DNA from: Rikenellaceae bacterium
GTDB lineage: Bacteria > Bacteroidota > Bacteroidia > Bacteroidales > Rikenellaceae
Length of the DNA: 64,000 nt
Assembly: GCA_015059875.1 (NCBI GenBank)
Contig: SUZQ01000001.1
Location: 1 to 64,000 of the forward strand
Reading direction: 5' to 3'
Shown: positions 17,345 through 24,647 of the stretch, one piece after another
Layout of the letters: each line of letters starts with the position of its first letter
Position numbering within the stretch: the first letter of the stretch is position 1
Program-made: the position numbers and the translations under genes
The notes under the pieces: generated by a model
Seen by the model: the letters and a program-made list of their open reading frames with translations, nothing else
What the model was told of the DNA's origin: nothing
Database searches by the model: none

Positions 17345-18886
17345 ATGACACAGGAAGAACTATTTAAGAAGTTGATCGCGCACTGCAAGGAGTATGGCTT
17401 TATCTTCCCTTCGAGCGAGATTTATGATGGTCTGGGCGCAGTTTATGACTACGGTCAGAATGGTGTTGAGTTGAAGAATAACATCAAGAGATATTGGTGG
17501 GATTCGATGGTTAAGCTCCACGAGAACATTGTGGGTATTGATGCTGCCATCTTTATGCACCCAAAAACTTGGGAGGCTTCGGGCCATGTTGCAGCCTTCA
17601 ACGATCCGTTGATTGACAATAAGGACTCGAAGAAGCGTTATCGTGCCGATGTGCTTATCGAGGATTACCTCGCAAAGCTCGACGAGAAGATCGAGAAGGA
17701 GGTTGAGAAGGCTCGCAAGCGTTTTGGCGAGGCTTTCGATGAGGAGCAGTACCGCGCAACTTCGCCTCGCGTGAAGGAGATTTCGGAGAAGCGTGATGCT
17801 GTTCACGCCCGTTTTGCCGAGGCTTTGAACAACAACGACCTCGCTGAGTTGAAGCAGATTATCCTCGATTGCGAGGTTGTATGCCCTATTTCGGGTACTC
17901 GCAACTGGACCGATGTTCGTCAGTTCAACCTTATGTTCTCGACTCAGATGGGTTCGACTGCCGAGGGTGCAAATACAATCTACCTCCGCCCAGAGACTGC
18001 GCAGGGTATCTTCGTAAACTACCTCAATGTGCAGAAGACAGGTCGTATGAAGCTCCCATTCGGTATCGCACAGATTGGTAAGGCTTTCCGTAACGAGATT
18101 GTAGCTCGTCAGTTCATCTTCCGTATGCGCGAGTTCGAGCAGATGGAGATGCAGTTCTTCGTACAGCCTGGCACCGAGATGCAGTGGTGGAACGAGTGGA
18201 AGAATACCCGTATGGCTTGGCATCGCGCTTTGGGCTTCGGTGACGAGAACTACCGCTTCCACGACCACGACAAGTTGGCACACTATGCAAATGCCGCTAC
18301 CGATATCGAGTACAACTTCCCATTCGGTTTCAAGGAGGTGGAGGGTATCCACTCGCGTACCGATTTCGACCTCGGTCGTCATCAGGAGTACTCTGGTAAG
18401 AAGATTCAGTACTTCGATCCTGAGCGCGGCGAGAACTATGTTCCTTATGTTGTTGAGACCTCGATTGGTGTAGACCGTATGTTCTTGCAGATTATGTCGG
18501 CTGCATACTGCGAGGAGAAGCTCGAAAATGGCGAGGAGCGCGTAGTGTTGCGCATCCCTGCTTGCTTGGCTCCTACAAAGGTTGCCGTTATGCCACTCGT
18601 TAAGAAGGATGGACTTCCAGAGAAGGCTCGCGAGATAATCGATGCGTTGAAGTTCGACTTCAATGTTGCATACGACGAGAAGGATTCGATTGGCAAGCGT
18701 TACCGCCGTCAGGATGCCGTAGGTACTCCGTTCTGCGTAACCGTTGACCACCAGACCTTGGAGGACAACACCGTAACTGTTCGTCATCGCGACTCGATGC
18801 AGCAGGAGCGTGTGGCTATCGCAGATCTCTACTCGATGGTTGAGCGCGAAACATCGTTCCGCGAGTTGTACAAGAAGTTGAAGTAA
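17345..18886 (+). CDS. glyS: Glycyl-tRNA synthetase (single-chain, dimeric type)
   Basis: A class II synthetase of the eukaryote/archaea-like alpha-2 type, 513 residues. The start at 17345 (MTQEELFKKLIAHC) is chosen over the upstream TTG of the ORF track because the family begins here and the upstream part lies in the palindrome. Visible motifs are FPSSEIYDGLGAVYDYG, the motif 1/2 region (LRPETAQGIFVNY; FRNEIVARQFIFRMREFEQMEMQFF) and motif 3 (ETSIGVDRMFLQIM), with the anticodon-binding domain after that (CLAPTKVAVMPLV). tRNA-Gly lies about 12 kb away on the same strand. Confidence 0.97.
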   Translation: MTQEELFKKLIAHCKEYGFIFPSSEIYDGLGAVYDYGQNGVELKNNIKRYWWDSMVKLHENIVGIDAAIFMHPKTWEASGHVAAFNDPLIDNKDSKKRYRADVLIEDYLAKLDEKIEKEVEKARKRFGEAFDEEQYRATSPRVKEISEKRDAVHARFAEALNNNDLAELKQIILDCEVVCPISGTRNWTDVRQFNLMFSTQMGSTAEGANTIYLRPETAQGIFVNYLNVQKTGRMKLPFGIAQIGKAFRNEIVARQFIFRMREFEQMEMQFFVQPGTEMQWWNEWKNTRMAWHRALGFGDENYRFHDHDKLAHYANAATDIEYNFPFGFKEVEGIHSRTDFDLGRHQEYSGKKIQYFDPERGENYVPYVVETSIGVDRMFLQIMSAAYCEEKLENGEERVVLRIPACLAPTKVAVMPLVKKDGLPEKAREIIDALKFDFNVAYDEKDSIGKRYRRQDAVGTPFCVTVDHQTLEDNTVTVRHRDSMQQERVAIADLYSMVERETSFRELYKKLK

Positions 18887-18904
18887 CCTTTCGGGGCGAC
18901 TGCA

Positions 18905-19318
18905 ATGGGGCGAATACTTGCAATAGACTATGGCGTGAAGCGTACGGGTTTGGCGGTTAGTGACCCGTTACAGATTATTGCAGGTGCGCTCGAAACCGTA
19001 GAGACCAAGCAACTTGAAAAGTACATTGCCGACTACTGCTCCCGTGAGGATGTAACGACGATAGTCGTTGGCAAACCCTCGCAGATGAATGGCGAGAAGA
19101 GCGAAACAATGCGCTACATCGAGCCGTTGGTTGGGCGTTTGCGACACAATTTTCCCGATAAGGAGATCGTTATGTATGACGAGCGATTTACCTCGGTGTT
19201 GGCGCAGCGCACAATTCGCGAAAGCGGTATCGGCAAGATGGCTCGACGCGATAAGGCGTTGGTTGATAAGGTCGCTGCAACGATAATCTTGCAGTCCTAT
19301 ATGGACTCTGCAAGATAA
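18905..19318 (+). CDS. ruvX: RuvX/YqgF family Holliday junction resolvase-like protein
   Basis: A 137-residue RNase H-like protein. RILAIDYGVKRTGLAVSD carries the first catalytic Asp, TIVVGKPSQMNG the second strand, and YDERFTSVLAQ the conserved E/R segment, all typical of YqgF. Family members process the 5' end of 16S pre-rRNA and may cleave Holliday junctions. The stop TAA begins a TTGACAA heptamer array that fills the gap to def. Confidence 0.95.
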   Translation: MGRILAIDYGVKRTGLAVSDPLQIIAGALETVETKQLEKYIADYCSREDVTTIVVGKPSQMNGEKSETMRYIEPLVGRLRHNFPDKEIVMYDERFTSVLAQRTIRESGIGKMARRDKALVDKVAATIILQSYMDSAR

Positions 19319-19350
19319 TTGACAATTGACAATTGATAATTGACAATTAA
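19316..19350 (+). repeat. TTGACAA heptamer array between ruvX and def
   Basis: The ruvX stop TAA is followed by TTGACAA, TTGACAA, TTGATAA, TTGACAA, TTAAGG. The array ends 12 bases before the def ATG. Confidence 0.85.
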
Positions 19351-19361
19351 GGTATTTTATT

Positions 19362-19907
19362 ATGATTTATCCTATCGTAATTTACGGCAATCAGGTATTG
19401 CGTAAGGTAAGCGAGAATATTGATGCTTCGTATCCAGACTTCAAGAAGTTGGTAGATGATATGTGGCTCACACTTGGTGAGGCGAGTGGTGTGGGATTGG
19501 CTGCACCGCAGATTGGCAAGAATATCCGCCTCTTTATCGTCGATTGCACCCCTTGGGCAGAGGAGAATCCCGAACTCGCAGACTTCCGCAAAGTCTTTGT
19601 AAATGCTGAGATTTACGAGCGTTCGGAGCAGACATCGCACTTCGAGGAGGGTTGCCTTTCGATTCCAGGCATTCACGAGGATGTGGTACGCCCCGTATCG
19701 ATTCGTATGCGCTACCTCGACGAGAACTTCGTGGAACACGACGAGGAGTTTTCGGGCTATCCAGCACGAGTTATTCAGCATGAGTACGACCACCTCGAGG
19801 GTAAGGTCTTTACCGACCACCTCTCGCCACTGCGTCGCAACCTGCTGAAGAGCAAAATTCTGAAACTCGCCAAAGGGCAGTTCAGTTGCGCCTACAAGAC
19901 AAAATAG
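19362..19907 (+). CDS. def: Peptide deformylase
   Basis: A 181-residue metalloenzyme that removes the formyl group from nascent N-termini. All three signatures are present in order: GVGLAAPQIG, EEGCLSIPG with the metal-binding Cys, and QHEYDHLEGK with the two metal-binding His and the catalytic Glu. Length is normal for type I deformylases of Bacteroidetes. The ruvX-def pairing is common in this phylum. The stop codon lies inside the left arm of a terminator. Confidence 0.97.
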   Translation: MIYPIVIYGNQVLRKVSENIDASYPDFKKLVDDMWLTLGEASGVGLAAPQIGKNIRLFIVDCTPWAEENPELADFRKVFVNAEIYERSEQTSHFEEGCLSIPGIHEDVVRPVSIRMRYLDENFVEHDEEFSGYPARVIQHEYDHLEGKVFTDHLSPLRRNLLKSKILKLAKGQFSCAYKTK

Positions 19908-19930
19908 AGTTGGTTTCCCAACTCTATTTT
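19901..19930. terminator. Terminator shared by def and the convergent amidohydrolase gene
   Basis: AAAATAGAGTTGG-TTTC-CCAACTCTATTTT is a perfect stem with A and T runs on both sides, so it can work in both directions. Confidence 0.85.
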
Positions 19931-19934
19931 ATTT

Positions 19935-19970
19935 GCTTTTAGCCATTGACCATTAGCCATTGGCTTTTTT
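19935..19970. repeat. GCCATTA heptamer array at the convergent def/amidohydrolase junction
   Basis: Units TTAGCCA, TTGACCA, TTAGCCA, TTGGC at 7-bp spacing, ending in TTTTTT just before the amidohydrolase stop codon. Confidence 0.8.
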
Positions 19971-21135
19971 ATATTATTCTCCTCGCCTTGGCAGAAGGAG
20001 TTAGGGTAAGGTTCTCCAAATCGACACCCGTGATATTTACTACGCCACTCCGTTTGCCGACCTCGATAGAGCCATATTTATCAGCTATACCGAGAGCCTT
20101 TGCGCCGTTGATGGTTGCCCACTGCAACAACTCTGCAAGAGGGATATTGCGAAACATCTTCAACTCCTCCACCATAGATAACGACCAATTCGAAGCGAGC
20201 GAATCGCTACCGATACATATATTTATATCGTGTGAATGAGCGCGCAAAATCTCGACACTACGAGGCTCAAGACGCGAAATATAGGCATTCGAGCGTGGGC
20301 ACAACACCCAATATACCGGGGCGGTAAAGTGGTTCAAAATGATCTCGATATCGCTCGTAGTCACCTCGCAATTGTGAACAAACAACACGCTGCGCCCCTT
20401 CGGCACACTCGCCACAATACGCTCTGCTGGCGAGCCATAGTGAAGAAAATCGCACCTGAAACCAACCCTTGCATACCACTCATGAAGCGAGCCACAGCCT
20501 CGGTATAGCTCCGCTTCAGCCGTCGACTCAAGAAAGTGAATCGACAGCGGTTTGTCAGCATCAGCTGCGCAAACCTCACGGAACGGTGCATCCGAAACCG
20601 AGTATATAGAGTGGGGGGTGAGCGATGTATTGGGATACTTCAGCAACTCGCGCTGGCGGTCAAGATTGCACTCGCGCAGACCGAAAACTTCAACGAAGTT
20701 GTGATAGAGAATCGGGCTTGCCGCCTTTGCCGAGAAGGATGTTGCACCATTTACGATATCGCCAACAGCATCCACACCCTCCTGCCACATCGCCTTGTCG
20801 GCCTCCTCAATCGCCTTCAGGCGCACCTCTTCCGAGAAGTTGCCACGCACCTTGCCGATACTCTCGGCAAAGGCGGCAAACCCCTCTCCCTCGGCTATTG
20901 CACCACGAAGATAGGAGAGTTCGATATGCGAATGGGCATTTATGAAGCCCGCACAGAGGATACCCGAATAGAACTCCACTCCTGCCATAGAGTCGAGTCC
21001 TTCACCATACTGCTCCACCGCGACAATCTCGTGACTGCCGTCGGCAAAACACCTAATTGTTAGGAGTGGACAGGGCTGAAACCCTTGTGGAGTCAGCAGA
21101 TAGTGCGAGGCTATCTTTCTTATAGAGGAATCCAT
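19969..21135 (-). CDS. Amidohydrolase family protein (deaminase-like)
   Basis: A roughly 388-residue metal-dependent hydrolase with the composite architecture of the family: N-terminal beta strands, then AGFINAHSHIELS with the HxH metal pair, TPHSIYSVSD, LSIHFLESTAEAEL, FVHNCEVT and ICIGSDSLASN with the late Asp. The layout is that of cytosine/aminofutalosine/chlorohydrolase-type deaminases; the substrate is not readable from sequence. The ATG at 21135 (MDSSIRK) lies about 80 bases inside the upstream lipoprotein gene in another frame; the strands encoded there belong to the fold, so the overlap seems real. Last gene of the rbfA operon. Confidence 0.8.
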   Translation of the reverse strand: MDSSIRKIASHYLLTPQGFQPCPLLTIRCFADGSHEIVAVEQYGEGLDSMAGVEFYSGILCAGFINAHSHIELSYLRGAIAEGEGFAAFAESIGKVRGNFSEEVRLKAIEEADKAMWQEGVDAVGDIVNGATSFSAKAASPILYHNFVEVFGLRECNLDRQRELLKYPNTSLTPHSIYSVSDAPFREVCAADADKPLSIHFLESTAEAELYRGCGSLHEWYARVGFRCDFLHYGSPAERIVASVPKGRSVLFVHNCEVTTSDIEIILNHFTAPVYWVLCPRSNAYISRLEPRSVEILRAHSHDINICIGSDSLASNWSLSMVEELKMFRNIPLAELLQWATINGAKALGIADKYGSIEVGKRSGVVNITGVDLENLTLTPSAKARRII

Positions 21136-21985
21136 CGGCAAAAATCTTTACATCTACATATCTATGGAAGAGCGAATCTATCGCCACCTCCTCATTTGGT
21201 TTGTACACAACGCGAAGATTGCGAATCTCAAGGTTCTGCTCCTTTGGCACCGTCCACCTCTTTCTCCTCTTGCCACCCTTTTTATCACTCTTATTCGCAC
21301 TGTTCCACTCCTCTTCGCTCGGTTTGATATACTTTCCAAAACTCAATACAAGTTTTCGATTATCTCCGCGCGCAACTATGGTACGATTCACGATACCTTT
21401 ACTGCGCAGCGACACCGAAGCCGAACCATTGCGATAACCATTCTCGTCGTAGAGATGAAATTCGGCTATTCGAGGATACTTCTCAAGATCATCTTCGCAG
21501 GTGTAACTGTACGAAATTGCATACTCGCCCTGAACTATAGGGGATATCTCAATCTTTAGAAGCGTAGAGTCGGCACGCTTGGTCGCCCTGATAAGGGTAT
21601 CTTGGTAGACCGTGCGCGTATACTCGCGCAGAGCAACACGACTGATTGTATCAAGCGTTACCACCTTACGGGCATACTCTTTGCTCTCCCTCTCAAGACG
21701 CGAAATCGCCATCTCCACAACCGAGCCGAGTCGCGCACTCTTACGGCGCGAGAAGTTTCCGACGGTATACCTCACATCCTTTGCCGTATAGCCATAGCGA
21801 TTGAATATAGGCTCGTAAATGTGCAACGAATCGATATTCATTCGCATATCTCCAATATAGGCATTCACCACAAATGCATCGTGGAATATATCGGCAAGGG
21901 TATCATCCGGAATGACATTCTTCTTGCGGCAGCCCGCCATCGTAAGCACCACCATCAGAAGCACTATATACAGACTCCTTTTCAT
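21053..21985 (-). CDS. DUF4296 family lipoprotein
   Basis: A 310-residue lipoprotein with signal peptide MKRSLYIVLLMVVLTMAGC and a lipobox Cys18. The first part after the signal (VIPDDTLADIFHDAFVVNAYI) matches DUF4296, a helical domain of small Bacteroidetes lipoproteins of unknown role. The rest (about residues 110-310) is a beta-rich, lysine-rich extension not usually part of the domain. The ATG overlaps the TGA of the upstream permease gene (ATGA), so translation is coupled. Probably in the outer or inner membrane facing the periplasm. Confidence 0.82.
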   Translation of the reverse strand: MKRSLYIVLLMVVLTMAGCRKKNVIPDDTLADIFHDAFVVNAYIGDMRMNIDSLHIYEPIFNRYGYTAKDVRYTVGNFSRRKSARLGSVVEMAISRLERESKEYARKVVTLDTISRVALREYTRTVYQDTLIRATKRADSTLLKIEISPIVQGEYAISYSYTCEDDLEKYPRIAEFHLYDENGYRNGSASVSLRSKGIVNRTIVARGDNRKLVLSFGKYIKPSEEEWNSANKSDKKGGKRRKRWTVPKEQNLEIRNLRVVYKPNEEVAIDSLFHRYVDVKIFADGFLYKKDSLALSADSTRVSALSTPNN

Positions 21986-23184
21986 CTTTTTTCACTCTTT
22001 ATCATTGTCGATGTAGCCACAAGCGAAACGCCCAACGCCACAACAACAAATATGGTAAATATCGCAATCAAATCAACGCCCTGCAACTCTACAGGGTAGT
22101 TCTCAACAAGAAAATTTCCGCTTGGCATCTTAATCACACCAAAGTGCTGCTGCACCAATGTTACGGCAACTCCAAGTATCAAACCTATAACTCCTCCTAC
22201 GCCCGAAATTAGCAACCCTTCGCGCACAAATATTCCGCGAATAAAGTGGTTGTCAGCCCCTAACGAGTGGAGCGTTTGTCGCTCGTCGCGCTTCTCGATA
22301 ATGAGTATCACAACTGTTCCAATTATCGAGAGCGATGCCACAACCAACACCAACAACGAGACGAAGAAAATCGCCCACTTCTCGTAGCGCATTATAGCAT
22401 AAAATCCCGCGTTTTTATCCTCACGCAGTGTTACTGTATACCCCTCGCCAAGCTCTTTGCGCAATCGCTGCGCCACGCTGCTGTGCGAAACGCCATCCGT
22501 AACCTTTACAAGCACCCTATCGGCAAAGCCCTCAGTGCCAAAAATGCGATTTGCTGCGCGGAGCGAGGTCATCGCAAAGGAGGCTGCCTGCTGTTGGTCG
22601 AGGAGAAGCGTACCACACACATCGAGGCTCTCGCTGCGCATCGTGAAGGTTGGCATAATGGAGCCAATAGCTCCGCCACCCAACGCGAAAACCTCGATAT
22701 CGCCCGCCGCAAGCGAGTACATACCAAGATGATAGGTAACTCCCTCACCAAGCACTATCCTATCCAACTCGCCAAGTTGCACCTCGCCATTGCCCAACGA
22801 GATATGCTCCTCAACGGGAACAACGCTCTTGTACCCCTCATCCACACCGCGCAACTTAACAGCTACGCGATTGCCACGATAGGAGAGCAGAGCCTCCCTC
22901 TCAACCACAAACGACAACGCCTCAACCCCTTCGCACTGCTCTACACGCTGCCGCAGTGCCACATCGGAGGTATCAAACATCCGCTGCGCCGCAATTTCGA
23001 TATCGGCATCCACAACTTTGTAGAGATCGCGTACCAACGACTCGAATCCGTTAAAGACCGAGAGCAGAATCACCATCGCAGCCACAGGCACAACTACGGA
23101 GAGCAGACTGACCGTAGCGATGATATTTATCACCGAGTGCGACTTACGCGAGGTGAGGTATTTTAGAGCAAATCTCCACTGCAT
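21982..23184 (-). CDS. FtsX-like ABC transporter permease (LolC/LolE type)
   Basis: A 400-residue protein with one N-terminal transmembrane segment (SVINIIATVSLLSVVVPVAAMVILLS), a large periplasmic domain, and three C-terminal segments (WAIFFVSLLVLVVASLSIIGTVVILI; GVGGVIGLILGVAVTLV; LIAIFTIFVVVALGVSLVATS). This MacB_PCD plus FtsX topology and the opening FALKYLTSRKSHSVINIIA are typical for the permease that extracts lipoproteins from the inner membrane in Bacteroidetes. The ATPase partner is not in the window. It starts 49 bases after rbfA in one operon. Confidence 0.9.
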   Translation of the reverse strand: MQWRFALKYLTSRKSHSVINIIATVSLLSVVVPVAAMVILLSVFNGFESLVRDLYKVVDADIEIAAQRMFDTSDVALRQRVEQCEGVEALSFVVEREALLSYRGNRVAVKLRGVDEGYKSVVPVEEHISLGNGEVQLGELDRIVLGEGVTYHLGMYSLAAGDIEVFALGGGAIGSIMPTFTMRSESLDVCGTLLLDQQQAASFAMTSLRAANRIFGTEGFADRVLVKVTDGVSHSSVAQRLRKELGEGYTVTLREDKNAGFYAIMRYEKWAIFFVSLLVLVVASLSIIGTVVILIIEKRDERQTLHSLGADNHFIRGIFVREGLLISGVGGVIGLILGVAVTLVQQHFGVIKMPSGNFLVENYPVELQGVDLIAIFTIFVVVALGVSLVATSTMIKSEKR

Positions 23185-23233
23185 ATCCCGACATCAACCA
23201 TTCCGAGAGGGTGTAGACAAAACCCCGTTGCTA

Positions 23234-23572
23234 CTACTTCTTCAACAGCGAATCGATATTCTCGATATACTCCAGTGAGTCGTCGATAAAGAACTGCAAC
23301 TCTGGGATAACCTTCACTTGGTGGCGCATACGGCGACCAAGCGCACCGCGAATGAGTCTGTTCTGCTGCTCGATAACCTCAAGTGTAGCTTGCGCCTTAT
23401 CGAACGGAAAGACACTCACATAAATCTTGGCATAACCCAAATCGGGCGAAACGCGCACAGCCGTTACCGTTGTCAGCACGCCTCGCAGCGACTCCGCTAT
23501 ATCGCGCTGAAAAATCTCAGCCACATCACGCTGAATCTGTTTTGCAATCTTCTCCTGTCTTGTATTCTCCAT
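23234..23572 (-). CDS. rbfA: 30S ribosome-binding factor
   Basis: A 112-residue KH-like protein that binds late 30S precursors. The sequence TRQEKIAKQIQRDVAEIFQ, then LTTVTAVRVSPDLGYAKIYVSVFP and the C-terminal RMRHQVKVIPELQFFIDDSLEY follow the family throughout. It heads a four-gene minus-strand operon, and its upstream side carries a GCTAATG heptamer array and copy B of the large palindrome. Confidence 0.97.
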   Translation of the reverse strand: MENTRQEKIAKQIQRDVAEIFQRDIAESLRGVLTTVTAVRVSPDLGYAKIYVSVFPFDKAQATLEVIEQQNRLIRGALGRRMRHQVKVIPELQFFIDDSLEYIENIDSLLKK

Positions 23573-23582
23573 AAATATTTCT

Positions 23583-23620
23583 TGCTATTAGCCGTTGGCC
23601 ATTAGCCATTAGCTTTTTTT
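23583..23620 (-). repeat. GCTAATG heptamer array upstream of rbfA
   Basis: Minus-strand order is A-run, GCTAATG, GCTAATG, GCCAACG, GCTAATA, GC, then AAGAAATATTT and the rbfA ATG. It is nearly identical to the array before yraN. Confidence 0.85.
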
Positions 23621-23658
23621 ATTATTGTTTTATTTTCAATTATTTCCAACTCTCCAAA

Positions 23659-23783
23659 AAAATCGGAGGTGATGAGATTATTTTTGTGCGATGCTAGGCG
23701 ACAAATCCGCAGCATACTATGGCGTATGTGAGGAATTTGGCGACCGACGCACTCGTGCAAAAAGAACTCATCAGAACGATTTT
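23659..23783. repeat. Large covarying palindrome, copy B
   Basis: AAAATCG pairs with CGATTTT, TGATGAG with CTCATCA, TTTTTGTGC with GTGCAAAAA, CAAATCC with GGAATTTG. The top CAGCATACTATGGCGTATGTG is nearly identical to copy A. It abuts the stop codon of the beta-barrel gene. Confidence 0.8.
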
Positions 23784-23787
23784 TCGT

Positions 23788-24639
23788 TTAGAAGGTATAC
23801 TTAAACACCTCCTTATTCTTCGGGAAGGCAGGTCGCTTCCAATCCCACTCCTTGAAGCCCGCCTTGCCAATACGGAAGCCCACCTTCATCGAGATTGTCA
23901 AATTGTCAAGTGGCGAACGCAGAGGGGTGTTGTAGAAGGGATTTTCGCCTGGCTTCTCCACTCCATCCAAGTTGTTCGTATAGTACTTATTACGATTTCG
24001 CAATATGTCCGAATATCCAAAATCGTACATTGCTCGCACTCCGACCTCTATCTGACCGAATATAAGATCGAAACCTCCACCACCTCGCAAGCCGAACGAG
24101 AAGCGGTTGTCGCGCTCAAGGCGAAACTCATATTTGCCCTCCTTTATCGCCTCGAATGGGAGTACCGAGCCATCTTCGGTCATCGCGTAGATATACTCCT
24201 CCTCGTTATAGAACTTCGACGCAAAGTTGTACGAGAATGTTGGTGCCGCCTCCAAATAGATTCGCAAATGCTTCTTAAAGAGATAGAAGTGCGGTTGCCA
24301 CACAATCGGGATGATTATCGAATTGATAGTTCGTTTGTAGTACTTGTAATCCTTTTTGCTCTCGTAGAAATGCGGATAAGGCGCAAACGAAAAACCACGC
24401 TGCAACAACTCTACATCGATACCAAAGCAGGCGATAAATCGCGGCATCGAGTAGTATCGCCACGAAAAGCCCGCTTGATATGTACCCCAAATTGGCTTCA
24501 TCTCCTGATCTGGGTATGGGCGCGCCGTTGCATATCCCGTACCGCCCGTTACGGCGATAGTGTGCTGTGCCGAACTCTCCGCAACCGCAGCCACCGAGAG
24601 CGCAAACACAAGTGCCAATATCTTGATAAATCTCCTCAT
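23788..24639 (-). CDS. Outer membrane beta-barrel protein (porin/PorT-like)
   Basis: A 283-residue protein with a cleavable signal peptide (MRRFIKILALVFALSVAAVAESSAQ) followed by alternating hydrophobic/aromatic strands with Gly and Tyr (FSFGLRGGGGFDLIFG, EVGVRAMYDFGYSDIL, LTISMKVGFRIG), the pattern of a small outer membrane beta barrel in Bacteroidetes. No specific subfamily motif is recognised; PorT-like is a guess from size and strand layout. It is the last gene of the flippase-holB-folK operon, 8 bases after the SbsA-like gene, and a strong hairpin follows its stop. Confidence 0.7.
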   Translation of the reverse strand: MRRFIKILALVFALSVAAVAESSAQHTIAVTGGTGYATARPYPDQEMKPIWGTYQAGFSWRYYSMPRFIACFGIDVELLQRGFSFAPYPHFYESKKDYKYYKRTINSIIIPIVWQPHFYLFKKHLRIYLEAAPTFSYNFASKFYNEEEYIYAMTEDGSVLPFEAIKEGKYEFRLERDNRFSFGLRGGGGFDLIFGQIEVGVRAMYDFGYSDILRNRNKYYTNNLDGVEKPGENPFYNTPLRSPLDNLTISMKVGFRIGKAGFKEWDWKRPAFPKNKEVFKYTF

Positions 24640-24647
24640 CCTTTCAA

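Noticed and set aside
17360-18787. 475-residue antisense ORF across glyS
   Set aside because: Shadow of glyS codon bias; composition is Leu/Arg-rich and without motifs.
19316-19350. Series of TTGACA boxes as E. coli-type -35 elements before def
   Set aside because: Bacteroidetes primary sigma factors use TTTG and TAnnTTTG; the TTGACA comes from the heptamer unit, and the same array appears in positions without a downstream promoter box.
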